From contig JAITPS010000107.1 in NCBI GenBank assembly GCA_031289325.1, positions 1 to 10,355 of the forward strand: a stretch of DNA of 10,355 nucleotides, in the 5' to 3' direction. A program made the position numbers and the translations under genes. The notes below the pieces were generated by a model. The model worked only from the letters and a program-made list of their open reading frames with translations. It did no database searches and had not been told where the DNA came from. The stretch is from Candidatus Methanovirga meridionalis. GTDB lineage: Archaea > Methanobacteriota > Methanobacteria > Methanobacteriales > Methanobacteriaceae. Shown here piece by piece: positions 1 to 5,885 of this stretch (positions within the stretch are counted from its first letter, which is position 1; each line of letters opens with the position of its first letter).

Positions 1-120
1 ATTAAAAAATAAGATATTAAAAAATAAGATATTAAAAAATAAGATATTAAAAAATAAGATATTAAAAAATAAGATATTAAAAAATAAGATATTAAAAAAT
101 AAGATATTAAAAAATAAGGG
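1..120. repeat. 15-bp tandem repeat, 8 copies, probably running past the window edge
   Basis: Eight head-to-tail copies of ATTAAAAAATAAGAT fill the first 120 bases. The first seven are identical and the eighth ends in GGG instead of GAT. Because base 1 begins a unit, the array probably extends to the left of the window. The unit contains TAA and cannot be a long open frame in every register. Perfect identity of seven copies points to recent expansion or active homogenisation. The following 170 bases (121-292) hold a T-rich run near 162-171 but no gene that I can support. Confidence 0.95.
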
Positions 121-294
121 ATTAATTCAAAACATCAAAGCATTTTTCCACCAATATGTTATTTTTTTTTAAATTAAATAATAAATTAGAAATAAATAAA
201 TTATAGATAAAAAATTAATATCTAAACATTCTATTTACTTAGTAGCGAACTATTATATCTGATCTATTAATTAAAAATAAGATCTATATTCTAT

Positions 295-410
295 GAATTT
301 TTATTGAATTTAATTTTTATTGAATTTAATTTTTATTGAATTTAATTTTTATTGAATTTGATTTTTAATGAATTTGATTTTTATTGAATTTAATTTTTAA
401 TGAATTTAAT
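295..410. repeat. 16-bp tandem repeat directly upstream of nop5
   Basis: GAATTT recurs at 306, 322, 338, 354, 370, 386 and 402, exactly 16 bases apart, within the unit ATTGAATTTAATTTTT. An extra copy at 295 is 11 bases before the first. Units differ by single changes (TTTAAT versus TTTGAT, TATTG versus TAATG). The last unit supplies the ATG at 400 that opens the longest reading frame of nop5, and its AATTTAATTATTA could serve as the TATA element for a transcript starting near 433. That promoter role is inference. Confidence 0.9.
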
Positions 411-453
411 TATTAGGAATAATATTTTAAGATTATTTGAAACGGTAATAATT

Positions 454-1647
454 ATGGAAGCATTCATAGCACTGTGTATTGATGGATTTGTAGCATTTGA
501 TAAAAATCTTAAAATAATTGATTATGAAAGCTTTAAAGATAATGAAATTCATTTAAAGATAATAGAAAACCTAAACAATGAAGTCTTAGATGAAGAAGTA
601 AATATTATAAATAAAATAGCTAAAGAGTATTCAATAATTAATATTGAATCAAATAAAAAGCTTTCTGATTATAAAACAAAAATTAATAATTTAAATAATC
701 TTGAAATAAAGTTAAACACTACAAACATTGGAGGTGAATATTTAAGAGAAAATTTAGAAAAAATTTTATTGTCCATTGGATTTGAAAGTAAAGAAAAAAT
801 AAGAAAAATGATTGTAGATAATTGTAATATAATAGCAAGATTAAAAATGAAAGAATCTTCTCAAGAAGAGGATAAATTACTTATTCAAAGTATAAATGCT
901 ATTGATGAAATTGATGAAGCTGTTAGTAAACTTGTAGAGAGAATAAGGGAATGGTATGCAATTTATTTTCCAGAAATTGAAATAATCCATAAGAATGAAA
1001 CTTATGTTAAATTAATAGCTGATATCGGAGATAGAGAAGAAATAATAGAAAATCATCTTGGTGAACATGAATTATCTATTGAGGTTAGTAATGGGGCAGA
1101 TATTGAAATTGAAGATCTTGAAATGATTAAAGGTTTTGGAAAATCTATAAAAAGTTTGCAGGAATCAAGAAAAGCCATTGATGAGTATATTGATATTAAA
1201 ATGAATAAAATAGCTCCAAATTTAAAAAATTTAGTAGGTTCTTCACTTGGAGCTAAATTAATTGCTCATGTTGGAAGCATGAAAAAATTAGCTCTCTATC
1301 CATCAGGAACTATACAGATATTGGGTGCTGAAAAAGCATTGTTTAGACATTTTAAAACTGGAGAGAATCCTCCAAAACATGGAATAATTTTCCAACACCC
1401 TAATGTTAGGACTTCAAAATGGTGGGTTCGTGGAAAAATAGCCAGAACACTCGCTTTAAAAATATCTCTTTCAGTTAGAAAGGATTATTTTAATGGAAAC
1501 TTAGATGAGAAAATTAAGGAAGATTTTATAGAAAAAATAGAAAAAATTAATAAAGATAATCCTTTTCCAAAAAAACCAAGTAAAAAGAAAAAACTTAAAA
1601 CATCTAAATCTAAGAATAAGAGGACTAAAAGAAAAGGCAAAAGATAA
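454..1647 (+). CDS. nop5: NOP5/NOP56-family C/D-box RNP core protein
   Basis: This is the archaeal NOP5/NOP56/58 homologue. Together with L7Ae and fibrillarin it builds the C/D-box guide RNP that 2'-O-methylates rRNA and tRNA. From the ATG at 454 it has 397 residues: an N-terminal domain beginning MEAFIALCIDGFVAFD, a helical coiled-coil middle, then the NOP domain with GAKLIAHVGS (about 266-275) and the signature GAEKALFRHF (about 291-300), followed by GIIFQHP. A Lys/Arg-rich tail of about 35 residues follows, typical of the family. An upstream in-frame ATG at 400 would add 18 residues (MNLIIRNN...) that lie in the tandem repeat and look unlike the family N-terminus, so I prefer 454. No strong ribosome binding site precedes it, so the mRNA may have a short or absent leader. 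Fibrillarin, the usual partner gene next door in archaea, does not follow; convergent RNA genes do. Confidence 0.93.
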   Translation: MEAFIALCIDGFVAFDKNLKIIDYESFKDNEIHLKIIENLNNEVLDEEVNIINKIAKEYSIINIESNKKLSDYKTKINNLNNLEIKLNTTNIGGEYLRENLEKILLSIGFESKEKIRKMIVDNCNIIARLKMKESSQEEDKLLIQSINAIDEIDEAVSKLVERIREWYAIYFPEIEIIHKNETYVKLIADIGDREEIIENHLGEHELSIEVSNGADIEIEDLEMIKGFGKSIKSLQESRKAIDEYIDIKMNKIAPNLKNLVGSSLGAKLIAHVGSMKKLALYPSGTIQILGAEKALFRHFKTGENPPKHGIIFQHPNVRTSKWWVRGKIARTLALKISLSVRKDYFNGNLDEKIKEDFIEKIEKINKDNPFPKKPSKKKKLKTSKSKNKRTKRKGKR

Positions 1648-1741
1648 TTGCAAAATGAAAATTGGTTTAAAATTCTTGAAAACATCATATTTAAGAATAA
1701 ATGATTAGTTACAAAAATTTTTCACCATTATATATAAAATC

Positions 1742-1748
1742 TTTTTTT
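1742..1748 (+). terminator. Oligo-T terminator candidate after nop5
   Basis: A run of seven T lies 94 bases past the nop5 stop and just before the 3' end of the convergent tRNA gene. Archaeal RNA polymerase commonly stops at such T runs without a hairpin. A shorter T5 at 1718-1722 is an alternative. For the opposing tRNA transcript the minus strand reads TTTTT at 1761-1757. Confidence 0.4.
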
Positions 1749-1768
1749 AAGTGGTTAAAAAGATATAG

Positions 1769-1853
1769 CGCCGGGGACGGGATTTGAACCCGCGTGATCC
1801 AAAGGATCATCGGATTAGCAGTCCGACGCCGTACCAGGCTGGGCCACCCCGAC
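1769..1853 (-). tRNA. tRNA-Ser (anticodon GCU)
   Basis: The minus strand folds as an 85-nt type II tRNA. The acceptor arm GTCGGGG (1853-1847) pairs with CCCCGGC (1776-1770), with one wobble, and is followed by discriminator G (1769). The anticodon loop CTGCTAA gives GCT at plus-strand 1817-1819, reading Ser AGC/AGU codons. A long variable arm (GATCC/GGATC) and the T arm GCGGGTTCAAATCCCGT are clear. The 3' CCA is not encoded (CTA follows), so it must be added by a CCA-adding enzyme such as the one encoded further right. The gene starts about 14 nt after the 7S RNA end and has no TATA box of its own in that gap, so the two are probably co-transcribed. Confidence 0.97.
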
Positions 1854-1867
1854 AAATATTGCATTTA

Positions 1868-2184
1868 TTATAACGGCACATTCAAAGGTGGACTTACATC
1901 CTAAATAAAGGTTATCTGAAAAATCAACTCCACCCCGTTAATCTACAAGCATTAACTGTTTATAGTAGAGTTGCTCATTTCCATGCCTAACACATTCCTA
2001 TAACAAACATAATTCACCTTAACCCTCCAGTTAAGATTTTATGACCATTAATCCTGTAGGACGAAGTTTCTATATCGATTTATCAGGCGATTATTCATTC
2101 AATAAGCCGCCCTTTGAATTTCAACCACACCAAAAGAGGGTTTGTGCTTACAGAGGACCTCTAACCCTCCAGTCTAGCCATATA
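1868..2184 (-). ncRNA. Signal recognition particle 7S RNA
   Basis: This is the archaeal SRP RNA, the scaffold for SRP19 and SRP54 in co-translational membrane targeting. Read on the minus strand, the Alu domain begins GGCTAGACTGGAGGG and continues with GGTCCTCTGTAAGC (2179-2146), matching the archaeal Alu consensus. Helix 6 is CTTAAC-TGGAGG-GTTAAG (2035-2018), carrying the GGAG loop bound by SRP19. Helix 8 is GTTAGGCATGGAAATGAGCA (plus strand 1972-1991), with a GGAA tetraloop at 1982-1979 and the asymmetric AGG/AGCA internal loop bound by SRP54. The 5' TATATGGC can pair with the 3' GCCGTTATA to form helix 1, as usual in archaea. The length of about 317 nt fits the family. The ends are estimated from the TATA spacing and helix 1 and may be off by several bases. 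Confidence 0.92.
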
Positions 2185-2202
2185 CTATTATGGTTTTAAT
2201 CA

Positions 2203-2210
2203 TATATAAA
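2203..2210 (-). promoter_or_regulatory. TATA box of the 7S RNA/tRNA-Ser unit
   Basis: The minus strand reads TTTATATA, the consensus archaeal TATA box, about 25 bases before the inferred 7S RNA 5' end near 2184. It lies 30 bases after the stop codon of the CBS-domain gene, so the stable RNAs have their own strong promoter rather than depending on the upstream operon. Confidence 0.85.
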
Positions 2211-2240
2211 CTTAACTATTATGAAATTATGAAATTGATG

Positions 2241-2642
2241 TTATAAATTATCATTAATAGCTCTTATAATATCTCCATCAGCAATTATTCCAACTAATTT
2301 ATTATCTTCAACAACTGGTAATTGATTAAAAATAGCTCTATCAGGAATATTTATGCTCATTAAGGCAATAGCTTCTTGAATAGATGATTTTGGACTCACT
2401 GATTTAACATTGCGTATCATTACATTTTCAACTTTCGTACCTAATCTATACTGATCTAAGATTAAATTATGACCTAAATCAGCGGCACTAACTAAACCTA
2501 CTAATTTATCATTATCCACAATAGGTAAAGCACTAATTTTATTTTTCATCAATTTTTCAAATGCAAAAACAACATCTTCATCTTTCACTGTGGTAATGAC
2601 ATTTTTGGTCATTAAATCTTCAACTTTCAAATCTTTAAACAT
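2241..2642 (-). CDS. Protein of two CBS domains
   Basis: This small cytoplasmic protein of 133 residues consists almost entirely of a CBS pair (Bateman module), a fold that usually binds adenine nucleotides or S-adenosylmethionine and signals energy state. CBS1 spans about residues 5-60 (VEDLMTKNVITTVKDED ... ALPIVDNDKLVGLVSAADL). CBS2 spans about 70-130 (VENVMIRNVKSVSPKSS ... QLPVVEDNKLVGIIADGDII). No catalytic or DNA-binding domain is attached, so its partner is unknown. I chose the ATG at 2642 because GGGATGAT (2656-2649) precedes it by 6 bases; the in-frame TTG at 2648 abuts that site. It lies 37 bases downstream of the kinase gene on the same strand and is probably co-transcribed with it, which hints at a regulatory link but does not prove one. 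Confidence 0.92.
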   Translation of the reverse strand: MFKDLKVEDLMTKNVITTVKDEDVVFAFEKLMKNKISALPIVDNDKLVGLVSAADLGHNLILDQYRLGTKVENVMIRNVKSVSPKSSIQEAIALMSINIPDRAIFNQLPVVEDNKLVGIIADGDIIRAINDNL

Positions 2643-2679
2643 TAACAATCATCCCATAATAATATTGTAAATTAATAAT

Positions 2680-3612
2680 CTAAGTTTCAATTTTTTCAAA
2701 CTCTTTTTCATTTGTACTGGCTGTTGCATAGTTTTCACCAATATCTTTCATTATAGCATCTATTGTTGTAACTACATCAATATTTTCAATTATCTGAACA
2801 CTAAATTTTCTTGCTTGAGCTTCAATAAATTTATGAGTTTTTCTAATAGCATAAAAATTGTCTAAATATTTTTGTAAAGGTCTTCTTGCCCACATTTGTC
2901 TACATCGTGAATAAAATCTTCCTTTATGAATTTCTTCATCTGCGACTGTAAGAGTAAACATTCTTACATTGTGGTGTCTGGTTAACTTTTCATTTATATA
3001 ACCTGGAACAACATGCACTCCTTCAACAACAATACTAATACCTTCTTTAAGAGCTCTTTCAATAACCGCATCAACACCTACACACACTGTATCAACATGG
3101 TCTTTAAAACCCACTAAAATTTCATCAATTTCTGGTGGAGGAGGTACTCTAAGACCTTTATAAGAGCTAAAACTTGATTCATGTAAAACAGGACTTAATT
3201 CTTTTGAAACTATTTTACGCATTACTTCTCTAATCATATCTGTACTAACTGTATTTTTAATACCTAATCTATTAGCTATTTCAAATGCTATTGACGATGT
3301 TCCAACACCAGAAGCTCCACCAATTAAAATAACCAATGGTTCTGAACATTTTTTTATTTGTCTCCATGAGACATATTTTTTAGCTATTTCAGGATCTTCT
3401 TTTTCTAAACGTTCTAATGCCAAGTTTACAAGATCATCAATAGTGATTAATGATACTTTCTCTTTTTTTAATTTAGAGTGAATGGAAGCTGCTAATGAAT
3501 AGGCACTACTCGGATCCATTTCTGCTTGGGTTAATGATCTTGAAAGAACACCTTTAGAGAAAGGTTCTTCATATATTCTATCCCCAATATTTCCTTGAAC
3601 CATTATTCTCAT
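2680..3612 (-). CDS. 2-phosphoglycerate kinase
   Basis: This enzyme phosphorylates 2-phosphoglycerate with ATP to 2,3-diphosphoglycerate, the precursor of cyclic 2,3-diphosphoglycerate, a solute and phosphate store of methanogens. The 310 residues match the family's two-part layout. An ATP-cone-like N-terminal domain (about 3-90; GVLSRSLTQAEMDPSSAYSL) is followed by a P-loop kinase domain with GGASGVGTSS at 98-107, STDMIREVMR at about 123-132, and IVVEGVHVVPG at about 194-204. The C-terminal stretch RRPLQKYLDNFYAIRKTHKF is also typical. The ATG at 3612 is supported by AGGT seven bases upstream; the ATG three codons later is less well placed. The cyclic-DPG synthetase gene is not in this window. 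A TATA-like element lies at 3660-3651. The MITE-like block begins immediately upstream. Confidence 0.93.
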   Translation of the reverse strand: MRIMVQGNIGDRIYEEPFSKGVLSRSLTQAEMDPSSAYSLAASIHSKLKKEKVSLITIDDLVNLALERLEKEDPEIAKKYVSWRQIKKCSEPLVILIGGASGVGTSSIAFEIANRLGIKNTVSTDMIREVMRKIVSKELSPVLHESSFSSYKGLRVPPPPEIDEILVGFKDHVDTVCVGVDAVIERALKEGISIVVEGVHVVPGYINEKLTRHHNVRMFTLTVADEEIHKGRFYSRCRQMWARRPLQKYLDNFYAIRKTHKFIEAQARKFSVQIIENIDVVTTIDAIMKDIGENYATASTNEKEFEKIET

Positions 3613-3650
3613 TATTATTACCTACTTCTTATTCTATTTCATTGAACGAC

Positions 3651-3660
3651 CATATAATAT
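3651..3660 (-). promoter_or_regulatory. TATA-like element for the kinase/CBS operon
   Basis: The minus strand reads ATATTATATG about 40 bases upstream of the kinase ATG. A start about 25 bases downstream would give a leader of roughly 18 bases that contains the AGGT ribosome binding site. It touches the left end of the repeat element at 3663, so the element forms the region directly upstream of this promoter. Confidence 0.5.
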
Positions 3661-3662
3661 GG

Positions 3663-4031
3663 GAAAGTTCTTAAATTTTGATTCAATGATTTTTTATTAA
3701 TTTAATTTATTTAATTTTAAATATAATTTCATTAAAATATATAATTTTAAATATAAGTTCATGAAAATCTATAATTTCAAATATAATTTCATTAAAATAT
3801 ATAATTTTAAATATAATTTTATAAAAATCTATAATTTCAAATATAATTTCATTAAAATATATAATTTTAAATATAATTTCATTAAAATATATAATTTTAA
3901 ATATAATTTTATAAAAATCTATAATTTCAAATTTTAAATAATATAAATATATGTTATTCAGTATTAACAATTTTAAATAAATATTTTTCAATAATATTCA
4001 TTTTTAAAAAAGTTATTTATTAAAAACTTTA
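3663..4031. mobile_element. MITE-like element, copy 1 (non-coding)
   Basis: This 369-bp non-coding block shares both ends with the block at 5886-6250. Left end: AAAGTTCTTAAATTTTGA (3664-3681), then ATTTTTTATTAA. Right end: TTTTAAAAAAGTTATTTATT, then AAAAACTTTATC. The ends are inverted relative to each other: GAAAGTTCTTAA (3663-3674) against the complement of TTAAAAACTTTA (4020-4031) matches at 10 of 12 bases. No transposase is encoded and no clear target duplication is visible. Similarity to the second copy runs a few bases past both ends, so exact limits are uncertain. The core is a 30-bp tandem array. The mobile nature is inferred from the ends, the equal size and the second copy. Confidence 0.55.
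3721..3930. repeat. 30-bp tandem repeat, 7 copies, two unit types
   Basis: Seven exact 30-base units run through the core of MITE-like copy 1. Type A has CATTAAAATATATAATTTTAA at its end and type B has ATAAAAATCTATAATTTCAA or a close variant. The order is A-B-A-B-A-A-B, so part of the array behaves as a 60-bp higher-order unit. Since 30 is a multiple of three, one minus-strand frame stays open for 94 codons with an I/F/Y/N-rich repeating peptide. I do not regard that as a gene. Confidence 0.95.
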
Positions 4032-4125
4032 TCTAATCCACTACAATAAACCACAATAACTTTAATTTATTAATGATGAATTTAATCAAATTATAATTAA
4101 ATTTATATTAAAAATATTAAGGTTG

Positions 4126-4229
4126 TCAACTTAAGAATTTTTGATTAAAACTTCTATCTAAAATCTTGCTTATGCAATATTCACTTTTAATTTAAATCCA
4201 TGTTTAAAAAAATAATTTCCTTAAGTTGA
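4126..4229. repeat. Perfect 10-bp inverted repeat spanning about 104 bp
   Basis: TCAACTTAAG (4126-4135) is perfectly complementary to CTTAAGTTGA (4220-4229). Pairing continues inward imperfectly (AATTTTT against AAATAATTTC). The 84-base interior includes a small TTGC-TTAT-GCAA stem-loop near 4167. It could be a short mobile-element relic with inverted ends or an RNA structure. I see no second copy in the window. Confidence 0.6.
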
Positions 4230-4950
4230 TAGCATTGTAAAAATATGGAGGATCTCTAACAATTCAAATTTTTGATTTTCATTAAAATTTTTTTCATTAA
4301 ATTTTTTCTTATTAAATTTTTAATTTAGTTGATTAATCTTTAAAAATAATATAAATTCATAATATAATTTTAACTTAAATATAAATATTTTTTTTATAAT
4401 TTGATTAATATTTAAATTTATTTTAATGTTTATTAGAACCAAAAGATTTAAAAATTTTAAGATTTAAAAATTTTGATAAAAATAATTCATTGGCCAACAT
4501 CCATATATTAAAACAATCCATATATTAAAAATATATGATAATCAACAAATTTTAACATGTTTAAGAAAGTTTTAATAGAGAAAATTATATAACTTTTTAA
4601 TTAAAAACTAAGCTCAATTGATAAATCTTTAAATATAATTTATTACAATAGTGTTTTTAGAATTAGTTTTATTCTAAAATTTTATAATTAAAAATTTTAT
4701 AAAAATTTTATAGTTAAATAATATATTTTATATTTACTTATTATATAAATTTTTTCATTTTTTTTTAAATAATTTAATAATAAAAATTGTTTGTTCTAAA
4801 ATTATACTAATACTATATTAGAAAACTTGAATTTTTGAATTTTAGCAAATCATTGTTTTCAATTTTCTTTTAAATTTAATTTTTTTAATTAAATTTCGTA
4901 TTCTTAAGGGAAATAATTAAAATATAACATTTAGATTTTAGATTTTAAAT

Positions 4951-5040
4951 TAATAAGAATATAAAGAGTAATTTTATTATTAATAAATATATAAAGAATA
5001 ATTTTAATATTAATAAAAATATAAAGAATAATTTTAGAAA
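4951..5040. repeat. 30-bp tandem repeat, 3 copies
   Basis: Three 30-base units built on TAATAAAAATATAAAGAATA plus ATTTTAATAT occupy 4951-4980, 4981-5010 and 5011-5040 with a few differences each. The unit is unrelated in sequence to the 30-bp unit at 3721-3930. A shorter duplication, TTAAAATATTTT, follows at 5041-5052 and 5060-5071. Confidence 0.85.
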
Positions 5041-5079
5041 TTAAAATATTTTAGTAAAATTAAAATATTTTGAAAACAC

Positions 5080-5116
5080 GAAAAACTTCGTTTTTCTAAC
5101 TTTAAAAACTAAAGTT
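5080..5116. other. Two adjacent perfect stem-loops
   Basis: GAAAAAC-TTC-GTTTTTC (5080-5096) and AACTTTA-AAAAC-TAAAGTT (5098-5116) are each 7-bp perfect stems separated by one base. They lie about 30 bases before the TATA-like element of the next gene and are among the few structured spots in the long intergenic region. They could end a transcript, fold in a small RNA, or bind a protein. No T run long enough for a confident terminator follows the first; TTTT follows the second. Confidence 0.5.
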
Positions 5117-5145
5117 TTTAAAATACCAAAAATTTGGTTCTTGAC

Positions 5146-5157
5146 TATATTTAAAAA
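5146..5157 (+). promoter_or_regulatory. TATA-like element for the cyclase gene
   Basis: TATATTTAAAAA lies about 70 bases before the TTG start. Transcription about 25 bases downstream, near 5178, would leave a leader of about 38 bases containing both copies of the 16-bp duplication. The surrounding sequence is AT-rich, so specificity is modest. Confidence 0.4.
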
Positions 5158-5187
5158 TTATATTAACTATTTGAAGTTAAAATATTA

Positions 5188-5219
5188 AAAGGTTATAAAT
5201 TGGAAAGGTTGTAAATTGG
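5188..5219 (+). repeat. 16-bp tandem duplication carrying ribosome binding site and start codon
   Basis: AAAGGTTATAAATTGG (5188-5203) and AAAGGTTGTAAATTGG (5204-5219) differ by one base. The second copy provides both AAAGGTT and the TTG start of the cyclase gene. The first copy carries the same signal in another frame, where TTG at 5200 reads four codons and stops with TAA at 5212-5214, one base before the real start codon. Confidence 0.85.
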
Positions 5220-5830
5220 TTTTTATTGATTTAACCCATAAATTACGGAATGATATTCCTGTATTTCCTAATGATCCTAAGTTTAGATTAAAAACAGAAT
5301 TTAAGAATAACGAATATTATTTATCTGAACTTAAAGCTGGGCTTCATAGTGGAACCCATATAGATGCTCCGTACCATTATATTAAAAATGGTAAAAAAGT
5401 ATTTGAAATTGAATTAAATAATTTAATAGGAAAAACAAATATTTTAAGTCTTGAAAATCACCTAAAAAAAGAAATAGCTATTAAATATTTAAAAATTCCT
5501 GAAAACATAGAAAAAATTATTATTCTAAAAACTGGATGGTTTAAGGAATGGGGAAACGAAAATTACTTTAAAGATAATTTTTATCTTTCAAAAGAAATAG
5601 CTAAACTATTTATAGATTTAAAAATAAAGGGAATAGCTATTGACACTCCTAATGTTGATAAATATGGCAAAACAACAATTCATAAACTACTACTTAAAAA
5701 TGACATTTGGATCGTTGAAAACTTAACAAACTTAGATAAAGTAAATAAAGATAAATATGATGGATTTTTCATTCCATTGAAAATTAATAGTGAAGCATCA
5801 TTTATAAGAGCATTTATTCAAAGTATTTAA
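5216..5830 (+). CDS. Cyclase/kynurenine-formamidase-like metal hydrolase
   Basis: This protein belongs to the cyclase family (PF04199) that includes bacterial kynurenine formamidase (KynB), metal-dependent enzymes that hydrolyse amides or lactones. The 204 residues fit the family length. The motif HSGTHIDAPYHY at 44-55 gives the metal ligands H44, H48 and D50 and the likely base H54. H156 and E168 (IHKLLL...IVENL), 12 residues apart, correspond to the second-half catalytic pair of KynB. GIAIDTPNVD (139-148) and the C-terminal FIPLKINSEASFIRAF are also family features. All key residues are present, so it should be active, but the substrate is unknown; no tryptophan-catabolism gene is nearby. 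The start is TTG, seven or so bases after AAAGGTT, and no ATG fits. It appears to be a single-gene unit, ending 55 bases before MITE-like copy 2. Confidence 0.88.
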   Translation: MVFIDLTHKLRNDIPVFPNDPKFRLKTEFKNNEYYLSELKAGLHSGTHIDAPYHYIKNGKKVFEIELNNLIGKTNILSLENHLKKEIAIKYLKIPENIEKIIILKTGWFKEWGNENYFKDNFYLSKEIAKLFIDLKIKGIAIDTPNVDKYGKTTIHKLLLKNDIWIVENLTNLDKVNKDKYDGFFIPLKINSEASFIRAFIQSI

Positions 5831-5885
5831 CTTATCAAGTCAATTATCAATATAATATTTATAAAATCTTTTATAGTCATAATGG

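Larger units (their letters stand above)
4032..5145. other. Gene-free AT-rich intergenic region
   Basis: About 1.1 kb without a credible coding region on either strand. It contains a long inverted repeat (4126-4229), a perfect TTGGCCAA palindrome near 4491, two copies of ATCCATATATTAAAA near 4499-4532, a three-copy 30-bp repeat (4951-5040), and a pair of adjacent hairpins (5080-5116). An isolated GGAGGATC at 4247-4254 resembles a ribosome binding site but no convincing reading frame follows. It may be decayed sequence or hold small untranslated transcripts; nothing in it decides between these. Confidence 0.7.

Noticed and set aside
1..120. CRISPR array at the left edge
   Set aside because: The copies are head to tail with no unique spacers and the unit is only 15 bp; it is a plain tandem repeat. 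The same holds for the arrays at 295-410, 3721-3930, 4951-5040 and 5981-6180.
400..453. The upstream ATG at 400 as the start of nop5
   Set aside because: The added 18 residues are encoded by the end of the 16-bp array and do not resemble the NOP5 N-terminus, while M19 begins the typical sequence.
1485..1688. A 67-codon minus-strand frame rich in L, F and S, resembling a membrane segment
   Set aside because: It is antisense to the Lys-rich tail and 3' end of nop5; the hydrophobic residues are the complement of AAA/AAG lysine codons.
1862..2184. RNase P RNA as the identity of the structured RNA
   Set aside because: The Alu-domain sequence, the GGAG helix 6 loop and the GGAA helix 8 loop with AGCA match SRP RNA, and the RNase P conserved segments are not seen.
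2646..2648. TTG at 2648 as the start of the CBS-domain gene
   Set aside because: It directly abuts the GGGATGAT site, leaving no spacer, whereas the ATG at 2642 has a 6-base spacer.
3707..3991. A 94-codon minus-strand frame with repeating I/F/Y/N-rich peptide
   Set aside because: It is the translation of the 30-bp tandem repeat. A unit length divisible by three keeps a frame open by itself. Low complexity, no ribosome binding site, and it lies inside the repeat element.
4247..4330. Short gene after the GGAGGATC sequence
   Set aside because: No ATG or GTG at proper distance; the only TTG frame is about 18 codons of AT-rich filler ending in TAG.
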